Source: JAJTHC01 sp044358835 (GTDB lineage Bacteria; Cyanobacteriota; Vampirovibrionia; Vampirovibrionales; JAJTHC01). From it: DNA of 64,000 bases. The notes beneath the pieces were generated by a model that saw nothing but the letters and a program-made list of their open reading frames with translations, did not search any database and was not told the origin of the DNA. Below are positions 17,725 through 26,915 of the stretch, piece by piece. The DNA is taken from the NCBI GenBank assembly GCA_044358835.1, contig JBIKNF010000002.1, forward strand, positions 177,896 to 241,895, in the 5' to 3' direction. A program made the translations under genes and the position numbers. Each line of letters opens with the position of its first letter. Within the stretch, counting starts at the first letter, position 1.

Positions 17725-20700
17725 ACCCTCCCCCCTGCTCGATGCCTTGAAATCCCACACCTTGCTTTGCGACGGCGCCATGGGGAGCCAAGTCCAAGCC
17801 ATGGACTTGAGCGTGGAAGTCGACTACTTGAACTGCGAAAACTGCACCGAAATCCTCAACACATCACGCCCCGATCTCGTCAAGCAGATCCACCACAGCT
17901 ACCTCGACGCAGGCGCCGACTGCATCCAAACCAACAGCTTTGGCTCTTCCACCATTACCTTAGGCGAGTTTGGCTTGCAAGACGACGCCTTTGAATTGAG
18001 CCGACTCGCTGGTAGGCTCGCTCGTGAATGCGTGAGCGAAGCGATGCAAAACGACGGTAAGGTTCGCTATGTACTTGGATCAATCGGTCCAGGGACGAAA
18101 CTGCCGAGCTTGGGGCATATTGGCTATCACGACTTGCTCGCAGGCATTAAAACGCAAGCCCAAGGCTTGCTTGCTGGTGGTGTCGATGCCTTTCTCATCG
18201 AAACCTGCCAAGACACGCTACAAATCAAGGCGGCGGTGGAAGCGTGCAAGCAAGCACGACTTGAGCATCACGGCGATGTGTACATCCCGATATTTGTGCA
18301 AGTGACGGTTGAAACGACTGGGACGCTGCTGGTGGGGGCGGATATTAACGCCGTTATCGCCATATTGTCTAGCTTAGACGTGGACGCCCTCGGCATGAAT
18401 TGTGCCACAGGGCCTGTTGAAATGGAAACGCACCTCCAACAGCTCGCCGAAGGGTGGGAGAACTTGATTTTCATTCAGCCGAATGCGGGCTTGCCTTGCT
18501 TGAAGCACGGCAAAACGCATTATGATTTAACGCCTGAACAACTGGCGACGCATCTGAAAACGTTTATCACCAAATACAAGCTCAACCTCATCGGCGGATG
18601 TTGTGGCACCACACCATCCCACATTCGTGCCTTAGATGCGATGCTGAGTTCCCTCACCCCAGCCCTCTCCCAAAGGGAGAGGGAGCAAGGCGACCCTCAC
18701 CCCAACCCTCTCCCAAAGGGAGAGGGAGTAAGACGACCTCCCTTCCAAGCTAGAACACTGGAAACAATCCCACAAGTGGCGTCACTTTATTCGGCGGTGG
18801 ATTTACGCCAAGAAAATGCCTATTTCGCGATAGGCGAACGATGCAACGCCAACGGATCCAAAGCCTTCCGAGACGCCCAAGCCGCCGAAGATTGGGACAC
18901 CTGCTTGTCCATCGCCCTTGAACAAGAACGCGAAGGCTCGCACGCCCTCGACGTCTGTACCGCTTACGTGGGACGCAACGAAGTCGCGAATATGACCGCC
19001 TTTCTAAGCAGGTTGCGTGGCAGTAGCACGCTACCGCTGGTGATTGACAGTACGGAACTCCCTGTTTTAGAAGCGTCGCTCGCCTTGTATGGCGGTAAAG
19101 CGATTCTCAATTCGATCAACTTTGAAGATGGCGAAGCCCCTACTCACGCAAGACTCAAGCTCGTCAAAGCCCACGGAGCCAGCGTCATTGCCCTGACCAT
19201 TGAAGAAGCAGGCATGGCCAAAACCACCGAAGACAAGGTGCGAGTCGCCAAACGACTAATTGATTTTTGCGTCACGGAATACGACATACCGCATCACGAT
19301 ATTTTGATTGATCCCTTAACCTTCACCATTTGTACAGGCAATGAAGACGACCGTCCCTTGGGCTATTACACACTGGATGCCATTGAGCAATTGAGCCACT
19401 TGTATCCTGATATTCAAATTATTTTGGGATTGTCGAACATTTCCTTTGGGTTGAATCCCACGGCGCGTAAGGTGCTGAATTCGGTGTACTTGCATGAAGC
19501 GGTTAAACGAGGGATGACTGGAGCGATCGTACATGTGTCGAAAATCATGCCCTTCCACAAAATCGACGAAATCCAGCGAGAAACGGCGTTGGATCTCATC
19601 TACGACCGAAACCATGAGAAGGGCAATCCGTTACAACGCTTTTTGGAACTCTTTTCAAATGTGCAGAGCAGTGGCATGAAAAAAGACCCCCTTGCTCACT
19701 TGCCTGAAGCGATTGAAGCACGGCTCAAGCAACGCATCATCGACGGCGTGAAAATCGAGCTAGCAAGCGATCTCGAAAAGGCGATGCTTAGCTATACGCC
19801 CCTTGATATTATCAATACGTTGTTGCTCGATGGCATGAAAGTCGTCGGCGAACTCTTTGGGAGTGGGCAAATGCAATTGCCTTTTGTGTTGCAGTCGGCG
19901 GAAACGATGAAGGCAGCCGTGGCGTATTTGGAACCGTTTATGGAAAAGATCGACGGGCAGGAAAAAGGCACGGTTGTGCTGGCTACCGTCAAGGGTGATG
20001 TTCACGATATTGGCAAGAACTTGGTGGATATTATCCTCACCAATAATGGCTATAAGGTGCATAATTTGGGCATCAAACAACCGCTGGATGACATTCTCAA
20101 AGCGGTGGAATTGCACAAGCCCAATGCGATTGGGCTTTCGGGGCTATTGGTGAAATCCACCGTGATTATGCGAGAAAATATGATCGCCTTGCAGGAAAAA
20201 GGCTATAGCCTGCCTGTTTTTCTAGGGGGAGCTGCGTTGACTCGTCAATATGTGGAAGTCGATTGTTTTGATGAATATCCGCATGTGGCGTATGTGAAAG
20301 ATGCCTTTGAAAGCCTCGCCATGATGCAGAAAATCGGCGAAGGGTCGTTTGATGCCTATGTGCAGGAACGCTATGCTAGTTATGACAAGGCTTTACCCCC
20401 TCTCCTTGAGGAGAGGGCTGGGGAGAGGGGGGGATCTTCAAAAGACACTCCAACATCTACTCCCCTCCCTAACCCTCCCCTTAAAGGGGAGGGAATCAAA
20501 CCGCTCGAAACACCGCCCCCACAAAAAGCGGTGGAGGCATCGATGTATATGGGGGAAACGGCTCCCCCGATTCTAACGCCAACGATTGCCGAACTCCTGC
20601 CGTATATGGATTTGAAGACCTTGGCGACTCGTAATTGGGGATTTGCTCCACCGAATGACGGCGAAAGCGAAACGGCGTGGCGTAAGCGTCTGGCGTTGGA

Positions 20701-21325
20701 CGCTATTTTGCACCGCACGCTCAATCACCCCGACGTTGAAAAGGCCTTAAAGCCCCAAGCCATTTGGGCCTTGGTGCAGGCGAAAGGCAACCCTCACCCC
20801 AACCCTCTCCCAAAGGGAGAGGGGGTAAATCCATTGCTTGCCCTTTACCGCTCCCCCACGCACGACGAGGCGTTTGCGACGTGGGAAACGCCGATTGCTC
20901 CTATTTGGGGCAAGGATGAGTCCTTAAGCTTGGTGGAAGGGGTTTCCGCCGAAGGAGATCCACTCGCGATTTTTGCGGTGACCTTGGGTGAAGACATTGC
21001 GGCGTTGGCTCGGGTGTGGTTTAAGGAAGATCGCTATCAAGATTACTTGTTTTTGCATGGGGTGTTGGGGGAATTGACGCAAGCGATGATTCGCTGGTTG
21101 AAGGCGGACGTCATTTTGCCGTATGGTGCGGAAACGCCGAGCATTCACTTGGGGGCAGGGGCGAGCCATTTGCCTGATTTACACACCCAAGTCGCTATTT
21201 TGGAGGCGTTGCAGACCGAGCGTTTGGGCTTGCACTTTGTGGAAGAGGGCTTGACGCTGTCTCACGAAGATGCATCGACGGGGCTATTGTTGTGGAATCC
21301 GATCTTGGCATCGGTGGGTTGGTGA
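17708..21325 (+). CDS. metH: Cobalamin-dependent methionine synthase
   Basis: Transfers the methyl group of methyltetrahydrofolate to homocysteine through B12. Modules in order: homocysteine domain about 1-312 (zinc Cys in GMNCATGP and IGGCCGTTP), pterin domain from YFAIGERCNANGS about 365, B12 domain with VHDIGKNLVD (axial His) about 763, and a C-terminal reactivation-like domain from about 945. The last is divergent. All three linkers carry in-frame palindromic repeats (residues about 315-342, 896-929, 1028-1040), making the protein unusually segmented. The start ATG lies inside the TOPRIM gene without a clear ribosome-binding site, so translation is probably coupled. Confidence 0.94.
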   Translation: MHQQTKPSPLLDALKSHTLLCDGAMGSQVQAMDLSVEVDYLNCENCTEILNTSRPDLVKQIHHSYLDAGADCIQTNSFGSSTITLGEFGLQDDAFELSRLAGRLARECVSEAMQNDGKVRYVLGSIGPGTKLPSLGHIGYHDLLAGIKTQAQGLLAGGVDAFLIETCQDTLQIKAAVEACKQARLEHHGDVYIPIFVQVTVETTGTLLVGADINAVIAILSSLDVDALGMNCATGPVEMETHLQQLAEGWENLIFIQPNAGLPCLKHGKTHYDLTPEQLATHLKTFITKYKLNLIGGCCGTTPSHIRALDAMLSSLTPALSQREREQGDPHPNPLPKGEGVRRPPFQARTLETIPQVASLYSAVDLRQENAYFAIGERCNANGSKAFRDAQAAEDWDTCLSIALEQEREGSHALDVCTAYVGRNEVANMTAFLSRLRGSSTLPLVIDSTELPVLEASLALYGGKAILNSINFEDGEAPTHARLKLVKAHGASVIALTIEEAGMAKTTEDKVRVAKRLIDFCVTEYDIPHHDILIDPLTFTICTGNEDDRPLGYYTLDAIEQLSHLYPDIQIILGLSNISFGLNPTARKVLNSVYLHEAVKRGMTGAIVHVSKIMPFHKIDEIQRETALDLIYDRNHEKGNPLQRFLELFSNVQSSGMKKDPLAHLPEAIEARLKQRIIDGVKIELASDLEKAMLSYTPLDIINTLLLDGMKVVGELFGSGQMQLPFVLQSAETMKAAVAYLEPFMEKIDGQEKGTVVLATVKGDVHDIGKNLVDIILTNNGYKVHNLGIKQPLDDILKAVELHKPNAIGLSGLLVKSTVIMRENMIALQEKGYSLPVFLGGAALTRQYVEVDCFDEYPHVAYVKDAFESLAMMQKIGEGSFDAYVQERYASYDKALPPLLEERAGERGGSSKDTPTSTPLPNPPLKGEGIKPLETPPPQKAVEASMYMGETAPPILTPTIAELLPYMDLKTLATRNWGFAPPNDGESETAWRKRLALDAILHRTLNHPDVEKALKPQAIWALVQAKGNPHPNPLPKGEGVNPLLALYRSPTHDEAFATWETPIAPIWGKDESLSLVEGVSAEGDPLAIFAVTLGEDIAALARVWFKEDRYQDYLFLHGVLGELTQAMIRWLKADVILPYGAETPSIHLGAGASHLPDLHTQVAILEALQTERLGLHFVEEGLTLSHEDASTGLLLWNPILASVGW
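18651..18731 (+). repeat. Tandem pair of REP-like palindromes, in frame in metH linker 1
   Basis: Two 38-base copies (18651-18688 and 18694-18731) in direct orientation, each containing CCCTCTCCC-AAA-GGGAGAGGG. They differ at only a few positions. They encode a Pro/Arg/Glu-rich linker between the homocysteine and pterin domains. Confidence 0.9.
20395..20494 (+). repeat. Inverted REP-like doublet in frame in metH linker 2
   Basis: Two palindrome-containing copies in opposite orientation, about 30 bases apart (CCCCTCTCC...GGAGAGGG, then CCCTCCCCTT...AAGGGGAGGG). They lie between the B12 domain and the C-terminal domain. The arrangement is that of a REPIN. Confidence 0.85.
20791..20828 (+). repeat. 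Single REP-like palindrome in frame in metH C-terminal domain
   Basis: One 38-base copy, near identical to the second copy at 18694-18731 and in the same frame, encoding a NPLPKGEG-type insert near residue 1035. Confidence 0.9.
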
Positions 21326-21340
21326 TTATGGAGGAGCGAA

Positions 21341-21949
21341 ATGAGTTCACATGAAGAAACTTTAAAATTTTGGAAGCAAGAGTGTGAAGCACTCTATCGA
21401 GAAAAATTAGAAATTTGCCATAAAAAACAAGAGTTTTTAATGGATTTTATTTTGAAGATTGTAACAGGTTATTTTGCAATAAGTTATGGGATTTTTTGGT
21501 CTGCAAACATTTTAAAATTGGTAGAAGGACCTTATATCCTTTTTGCTTTTCATATTTTACTTAGTGGTTGCTTTATTGGCTTAGGGATACTTAGCATACC
21601 TAATATGTATTTCTTAGAAAAGTTTACAATGGAAGCCGCTAGTCATTTGGCTTGTACTAAAGCTGCTAGAATACAAGATTTTTTTCAAAATAATTCAGAA
21701 TTAGAAAAAGAAAAAATCTACAAAAGCAATTTTCATAAGTTTTGGTATGCCTTCACTTTTGAGCATATGATTTGGCTAGTTGCCTTAATATGTATTGCTA
21801 TATTTTTTATTGAAGGGTATTTTATTTTCAAATATTGGCATAGTAATTTGATAAAAACTTCAATGTGGGTTGCCTTTTTTTTAATATTAGTGGCTATAGG
21901 TTGTACACTTCACGTTTGGAAAAGTCATAAGGATGCTGAAAGGGAATGA
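21341..21949 (+). CDS. AT-rich hypothetical membrane protein
   Basis: A 202-residue protein with an amphipathic charged N-terminus (about 35 residues), then four hydrophobic segments at roughly 36-58, 63-87, 140-162 and 170-192, paired around a polar middle region. GGAGG precedes the ATG at a normal distance, 15 bases behind metH. The gene is much AT-richer than metH and resembles the ATPase/TOPRIM genes in composition, so it may have arrived with them and been separated by metH. The family is not recognised; a membrane effector is one possibility. Confidence 0.7.
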   Translation: MSSHEETLKFWKQECEALYREKLEICHKKQEFLMDFILKIVTGYFAISYGIFWSANILKLVEGPYILFAFHILLSGCFIGLGILSIPNMYFLEKFTMEAASHLACTKAARIQDFFQNNSELEKEKIYKSNFHKFWYAFTFEHMIWLVALICIAIFFIEGYFIFKYWHSNLIKTSMWVAFFLILVAIGCTLHVWKSHKDAERE

Positions 21950-21979
21950 TGCGACGAGGTGGGGATTCAGGGGGGATTT

Positions 21980-22036
21980 TCAAGGGGGGACGAAGGGGAG
22001 GAGAAACGCAATACGTCCTCCCCCGTCCCCCCTTGA
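21980..22036. repeat. G-rich palindromic element
   Basis: TCAAGGGGGGACG at 21980-21992 pairs with CGTCCCCCCTTGA at 22024-22036, with a further GGGGAGGA/TCCTCCCC inside. It belongs to a class distinct from the metH palindromes. Together with the next hairpin it fills most of the 325-base gap before the sensor kinase gene. Confidence 0.75.
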
Positions 22037-22053
22037 ACCGCTTTTAGAGGTTT

Positions 22054-22082
22054 GGAGAACCTTTGGCGGCACAAAGGTCTCC
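22054..22082. terminator. Hairpin without T-tract, between convergent genes
   Basis: GGAGAACCTTTG pairs with CAAAGG-TCTCC (one bulged A) around a short GCGGCA loop. It stands between the convergent membrane-protein and kinase genes and may help end transcription. No long T run follows. The bases 22090-22274 show nothing further. Confidence 0.35.
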
Positions 22083-22274
22083 AAGCACCAGCTCAAAAAG
22101 GGAGCGAGAAACCCCAAAATACAATGATTCTCAAGACTACCACTGATTAAATAGAAAAAACTATACCTCACCAAATCGCTTTTCAAAAAAGGATTCACCA
22201 CTAGTATTCAACCCAGCCCTTTCTTTAAAGGGAAATGGTAAAACAACGACAAATAAAAACCAGAAAAAAGTGGA

Positions 22275-23972
22275 CTAAAGGCTTGCGTTTACAGTAGAAC
22301 GAGACGTTGCATTCGACGTCTGCAGGGCGTCATGCTCAACGCCACTTCGATCAAAAATAGGCATCCATAACGTAAAGACTGAACCGCTTTTTTCTTGGCT
22401 GTTAAGCGTAATTCCCCCCCCGTGTTGATGCATAATTTGTTGAGCCAAGTACAAGCCCAAACCACTTCCACTATTTCGTTTACGCTGGGTTCCTTGTGAA
22501 AAACGTTGAAACAAATGGGCTTGGTCTTCCATGGGGATCCCTTGGCCGTTGTCTTTAATCTCTATGCTCAACCAGCCCAACCATGTTTCAGGCGGGGTTA
22601 AGTCGTCTTCTGAAAAGCCTCGCCAGGGGGTTGAAGTGGTCGGTTTGAGTTGGACAGAAACGTCTACCTGCGTGCCTTCAGGCGTATGCTTCAGGGCATT
22701 GCCGATTAAATTCGTTAAAACGCGCTTAATTTCCAAAACATCCCCAAACAGCAAGGGCGCTTCGCTTAAAGGGCTGGGCAAGAACGTTAAGGCGTGCTGA
22801 CGCTCTTCAGCTAAAGGGGCCAACGTTTCAAGCACTTGCTCAATGGCATGCAACAGGTCAAACTCTTGTAAGACGAGCTTTTGACGACCAGATTCATAAC
22901 GGTAGACGTCCAACAACGTATTGACGAGATTTAACAAATCATGGTGACTTTCACTCATCACGTGAAGCATGTCCACCTGCTGGGCGGTGGGCGAACCAAA
23001 CTTACCTTGTCTAAAAAAGTCGTAAAATTGAAGAGTCGACTGCAAAGGCGTGCGTAAATCATGGGTTAAGGTGGCCACAAAGTCTTGCCTTAATTCATCT
23101 AATTTTCGACGTTGCGTGACATCTCGAAAAACCCACAAACTACGGCCTTCTGCATGAGGCAATTCGCTGCCGAGGGCTTCAATAGGGCGTTGACTCTGTT
23201 GGATACGTGTTTCTAAGTAATAGGGTTCTTGCTTTTCAAAGGCGTTTCGGGCTTCTTCTATCCGTAAATTGGCCACCCATTGCAGGATGGGTGTTTCTTT
23301 CAACACGGGTGCTTTTTTACCTTGCGCTTGCTTAACCCATGTTTGAAAAACAGGGTTGTACAGTTCCACACAACCCGTGCGGTCTAGCACAACAATGGCA
23401 TCGGCACTATAATTAAAAATGGCTTGTAGTTCTGCTTTGGCTTCTTCAAGCGATTCGGTGCGTTTGGCCACGGTTTCTTCAAGAACCAGATTATAATTTT
23501 TTAAGGTGGTATTGAGTTTATTGACTTTTTTTAGGGTGTTTTCAAGGCCTCTAACCAAGCGCTGACGTTCAAGGGCTTGTTCAATAGTGGCTTGAAGTTG
23601 GGCGTTGTCCCACGGTTTTTCAAGGTAACGATAAATACCCACTTCGTTAATGGCAGCAATGGCATTTTCTTTGTCTGCATAACCCGTCAGTAAAATCGTT
23701 TCAACATTGGGCAATTTGGCCTTCACTTGTTTTAAAAACTCGATTCCCGTTAATGGAGGCATGTTAAAATCGCTGACCACCACATCAGGACGAATACTTT
23801 CAAGCGCAGCAAGGGCGTCAAGGGGGTTATTATGACTTACAATGTCATGCGGGGTTTCAAGCATCAGGTAGCTTTCAATGCTTGAAGTCACGATGTGTTC
23901 ATCGTCCACCAGTAAAATTTTGGCCGACTGTTGACGCAATTGCACTAACATTTCTTCAATGTTAAGACTCAT
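22275..23972 (-). CDS. Hybrid response regulator-PAS-histidine kinase
   Basis: A 565-residue signalling protein. Residues 15-130 are a receiver domain (acidic DDEH, phospho-acceptor in VVSDFNMPP, LLTGYAD, conserved Lys in LEKPWD). A coiled coil spans about 140-180, a PAS domain about 185-285, HisKA with H-box FVATLTHDLRTPLQ about 300 and HATPase with NLIGNALKHTPEGT, DNGQGIP and GSGLGLYLAQ up to about 540. No membrane segment exists, so it is a soluble kinase, controlled perhaps through its own receiver. No cognate regulator gene is adjacent. GAGG precedes the ATG. Confidence 0.92.
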   Translation of the reverse strand: MSLNIEEMLVQLRQQSAKILLVDDEHIVTSSIESYLMLETPHDIVSHNNPLDALAALESIRPDVVVSDFNMPPLTGIEFLKQVKAKLPNVETILLTGYADKENAIAAINEVGIYRYLEKPWDNAQLQATIEQALERQRLVRGLENTLKKVNKLNTTLKNYNLVLEETVAKRTESLEEAKAELQAIFNYSADAIVVLDRTGCVELYNPVFQTWVKQAQGKKAPVLKETPILQWVANLRIEEARNAFEKQEPYYLETRIQQSQRPIEALGSELPHAEGRSLWVFRDVTQRRKLDELRQDFVATLTHDLRTPLQSTLQFYDFFRQGKFGSPTAQQVDMLHVMSESHHDLLNLVNTLLDVYRYESGRQKLVLQEFDLLHAIEQVLETLAPLAEERQHALTFLPSPLSEAPLLFGDVLEIKRVLTNLIGNALKHTPEGTQVDVSVQLKPTTSTPWRGFSEDDLTPPETWLGWLSIEIKDNGQGIPMEDQAHLFQRFSQGTQRKRNSGSGLGLYLAQQIMHQHGGGITLNSQEKSGSVFTLWMPIFDRSGVEHDALQTSNATSRSTVNASL

Positions 23973-24098
23973 AAAAACCTCGTTTGAGTGGGGTGGCCTA
24001 AATGGAACCCGACTTGCATAAGAACTATTGAGTAGTTTAACAAGTTTTTACAAATATGGCAAAAGTCTAGTCCATGTCACATCCACAAATGACTTTTA

Positions 24099-24107
24099 TG
24101 CTAGATT
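24099..24107 (+). promoter_or_regulatory. Extended -10 promoter of gmk
   Basis: TGC-TAGATT within TTTTATGCTAGATTAAA, almost the same string as before the ATPase gene at 15.79 kb. It predicts a leader of about 35 bases. Confidence 0.4.
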
Positions 24108-24146
24108 AAAAGGATGACTGTATAGAAAAACGGAGACTTCCCCATC

Positions 24147-24959
24147 ATGTTTTTTTTAGAAACCCTTGACACGCCTAGTCAAGAAGCCTTACAGAACTTA
24201 ACCAAAGACTTTGACCCCCAAAAACCAACCCTACTCGTTTACAGTGGGCCTTCAGGCGTAGGGAAAGGGGTGCTGCGTAACGCCCTTTACACGGGCCACA
24301 GTGATTACGGCAAGGGCTATAAAGGCGTGCCGTGGCAACAATTTCAAGCGACTGTTTCCGCCACAACTCGCCTTGCAAGGCCTTGTGAAACAGAAGGGGT
24401 AGACTATTATTTTTTAAATAGCGAACGTTTTAATCAAAAGCTAAAAACGGGCGACTTTCTAGAATGGAAGTCTTCAGGTTCTGGAGACCTATACGGGACG
24501 CTTAAAAGTGAAATAGACCGTATTGCTCAACTGGGTTTATTGCCTGTTTTAGAAATTGAAACAGAAGGCAAGAAAGAAATCGATAAACTAAAATCTACGT
24601 ACAATGTGTTGAGTCTATTTATTTTACCCCCTGCCCATGAAGATTCGACACTCAAGCAAGAACTTTCTGCTCAGGTGGGTATTGTGCTTTCAGAACAACC
24701 CACCCTAAAGCATTTACTTCAAGCCCTTAATACCCCAGAACTTTCCGCTCAACTAACAACGCTCTACAGTCGCTTGAATCATCGCAGTACTGAAAACAAG
24801 GCCAAACGTTTTTTACGATTAACAAAAGCCGTTGAAGAACTGAAGGAAGCCCCCCATTACGATGTCGTCCTCGTCAATGACAGCTTGGGTGAAGCCGTCC
24901 CGAAAGTGCAAGCCGTGTTTGAAGCCGTGTATAACGCCAGTTACCTACACAAGCACTAA
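24147..24959 (+). CDS. gmk: Guanylate kinase
   Basis: Phosphorylates GMP to GDP. The P-loop is SGPSGVGKG near residue 33. The GMP-binding segment reads ATVSATTRLARPCETEGVDYYFLN, and the later FLEWKSSGSGDLYGT matches the family. It is longer than usual (270 against about 205 residues): about 45 extra residues lie between the FILPP strand and the last helices, and a 28-residue N-terminal extension precedes the P-loop. All catalytic blocks are intact, so it should be active. The stop overlaps that of recQ by four bases. Confidence 0.9.
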   Translation: MFFLETLDTPSQEALQNLTKDFDPQKPTLLVYSGPSGVGKGVLRNALYTGHSDYGKGYKGVPWQQFQATVSATTRLARPCETEGVDYYFLNSERFNQKLKTGDFLEWKSSGSGDLYGTLKSEIDRIAQLGLLPVLEIETEGKKEIDKLKSTYNVLSLFILPPAHEDSTLKQELSAQVGIVLSEQPTLKHLLQALNTPELSAQLTTLYSRLNHRSTENKAKRFLRLTKAVEELKEAPHYDVVLVNDSLGEAVPKVQAVFEAVYNASYLHKH

Positions 24960-26707
24960 AACGACGTATTTCTAGCTTGGCGAAGTCGGGGCTTGCGTGG
25001 TTTGCGAGGGGGCTTTGGGCAGGCGTTTGGTAAAATCACCTTCGGCAATTGTGCGATTGAATCTTGAAGAGACACCAGCGTGATGGCATCTTCGGCCCGA
25101 ATTAATGGGGCTTCATCTAAGCGTTCGTTGCCAGATTTGATCCATCGAATGGCCTTGGGTTCGAGTTGGTAAGGTGTGCTTGGCGTGGGTGAAGACGTCA
25201 GCGGGTGGGAAATACTGATAAAATTCTGGCGTTCGAATTGTTCTAAATAAAGGGAAACACGAAACGCCCCTTCTTGCTTAAAGCTTCCAAAACTAGGTAA
25301 GCCTTGCACCCATTCACGCACGCCCATAGGAACAGGGGCTAAATCCCCACACAACACCCCCATCACCGTGTCAGGCAAGGCCTTTTCCTTTAAACGATGA
25401 ATCACCGAAAAAGCATGCTTCATCAATAACGCCGATTCATGATAAACAACAGGACGCGTTTGGCAGACGTCGCAACCCGTGCATCGCTTGCTTTTGAGCG
25501 TCTGCCCAAAGTGATCCAAAATCAACTGATGACGACACGTTGTACTGTCAGTATACATCAGCATATTCCATAGGCGCTGGGTGGATTCCCCATTTTTTTG
25601 AAGCAGATTCGTCCAACTGCGTTCATCTCTAGGGCGTTTAAATAAATAACACGTTGCAGGTAGGCCATCGCGTCCTGCTCGGCCGGCTTCTTGCACATAA
25701 CCTTCTAGCGATTGAGGCATGCTGGCATGAATCACAAAGCGAATATCCGCACGATCAATCCCCATGCCAAAGGCCGTGGTGGCCACCATAATGTTTACTT
25801 TACCTTGCATAAAGGCGTCTTGGTTTTGACTGCGCAAGGCATCAGGCAAACCCGCGTGGTAGGCCTTGGCATTAAAGCCATTGACTTGCAAAGCCAGGGC
25901 CATGTCTTCTACATCTTTCCGGCTTAGGCAGTATATAATGCCGGCTTGTTCTTTACGCCCTTGAAGAATGGGCAAGACCTGATCTTGTAAGAATTCTGCC
26001 AAACGCCCAGAACGTTGAAGCACCTTATACGCGAGGTTGGCTCTAAACATGGACGATTGAAACCGTTTGGGGGTATTGAGTTTAAGGCTGGTTTCAATGT
26101 CGTGCACCACGGGGCGAGGGGCAGTGGCCGTAAAGGCATGAATCGCCAGATGCGGAAAGGCTTCACGCAAGCCCCCGAGTTTTTGATAATCAGGGCGAAA
26201 CTGATGCCCCCATTGGCTAATGCAGTGGGCTTCATCAATCGCGATGTAGGCCAACTGCCCATGCTGTTTTAGGGCCGTTATAAATGAAGGGTTGGCCATT
26301 TTTTCAGGAGACACATAAAGCAGTTGCAGATCACCGTTTTGATATCGCGAAAAAGTGTCTCGACGCTCTTCAAGCGATTGCGACGAATTGAGGCAACCCA
26401 CGCTAAAGCCTTTGCTTTTGGCTTGTTGGACTTGATCTTCCATTAAGGAAATCAGCGGGCTAATGATGAGAGCTGTACTTTTTGGAAAAAAGAGGATGGG
26501 CAATTGAAAGCAAAGGGATTTTCCGCCCCCTGTAGGAAAGAGGGTAACGCTGTCTTTCCCGGTGAGCACAGCTTCAATGCTTTCAAGCTGTAAGGCTCTA
26601 AAATCGTCATAGCCCCAGTGGTGCTGAAGGGCCTTGAGCAAATCGCCCCGATGGATTGTAAGGGGGGCAGGGGCAGTGTGATTCAACGCATCGAGTAATG
26701 CCGACAA
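24956..26707 (-). CDS. recQ: RecQ-family ATP-dependent DNA helicase
   Basis: A 3'-5' DNA helicase for recombination and fork repair. Walker A TGGGKSLCFQLP is near residue 60. DEAHCISQWGHQFRPDY (motif II plus aromatic loop) and TATAPRPV follow. TTAFGMGIDRADIRFVIH and QEAGRAGRDG are motifs V and VI. The zinc-binding RQC part retains CRHQLILDHFG and CTGCDVC. The winged-helix region is short and no HRDC domain is evident. The basic C-terminal tail (KPPRKPRKPRLR) may bind DNA. TTG start with GGA nine bases upstream. Confidence 0.94.
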   Translation of the reverse strand: MSALLDALNHTAPAPLTIHRGDLLKALQHHWGYDDFRALQLESIEAVLTGKDSVTLFPTGGGKSLCFQLPILFFPKSTALIISPLISLMEDQVQQAKSKGFSVGCLNSSQSLEERRDTFSRYQNGDLQLLYVSPEKMANPSFITALKQHGQLAYIAIDEAHCISQWGHQFRPDYQKLGGLREAFPHLAIHAFTATAPRPVVHDIETSLKLNTPKRFQSSMFRANLAYKVLQRSGRLAEFLQDQVLPILQGRKEQAGIIYCLSRKDVEDMALALQVNGFNAKAYHAGLPDALRSQNQDAFMQGKVNIMVATTAFGMGIDRADIRFVIHASMPQSLEGYVQEAGRAGRDGLPATCYLFKRPRDERSWTNLLQKNGESTQRLWNMLMYTDSTTCRHQLILDHFGQTLKSKRCTGCDVCQTRPVVYHESALLMKHAFSVIHRLKEKALPDTVMGVLCGDLAPVPMGVREWVQGLPSFGSFKQEGAFRVSLYLEQFERQNFISISHPLTSSPTPSTPYQLEPKAIRWIKSGNERLDEAPLIRAEDAITLVSLQDSIAQLPKVILPNACPKPPRKPRKPRLRQARNTSF

Positions 26708-26837
26708 GGGAAGTGTCCTTCTTTAGTGTGTGCGTTAAGTGTGGACCTTAAGTCTGAGCCTTAAGTGTAGCACAAGCGAAAAAAATAAGGGAATGGGCAA
26801 GGAAACGTCTTTTTTGTGGCGATCCTAATAAAAGACG

Positions 26838-26866
26838 TTGAAAAAAAGGTAAAAGCATGCTAGACT
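26838..26866 (+). promoter_or_regulatory. Probable promoter before 26916
   Basis: TTGAAA (26838-26843), a 17-base spacer and TGC-TAGACT (-10 at 26861-26866). It is the third case here of a TGCTAGA-type extended -10. Confidence 0.5.
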
Positions 26867-26915
26867 GATGTCTGTGTTTATGTATCCTCAAGTCATGCGA
26901 TAGGAAGTCTTCACC

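Noticed and set aside
18651..18731. Palindromic repeats in metH as a CRISPR or terminator
   Set aside because: Only two adjacent copies without spacers, translated in frame, and the same element recurs singly and inverted elsewhere.
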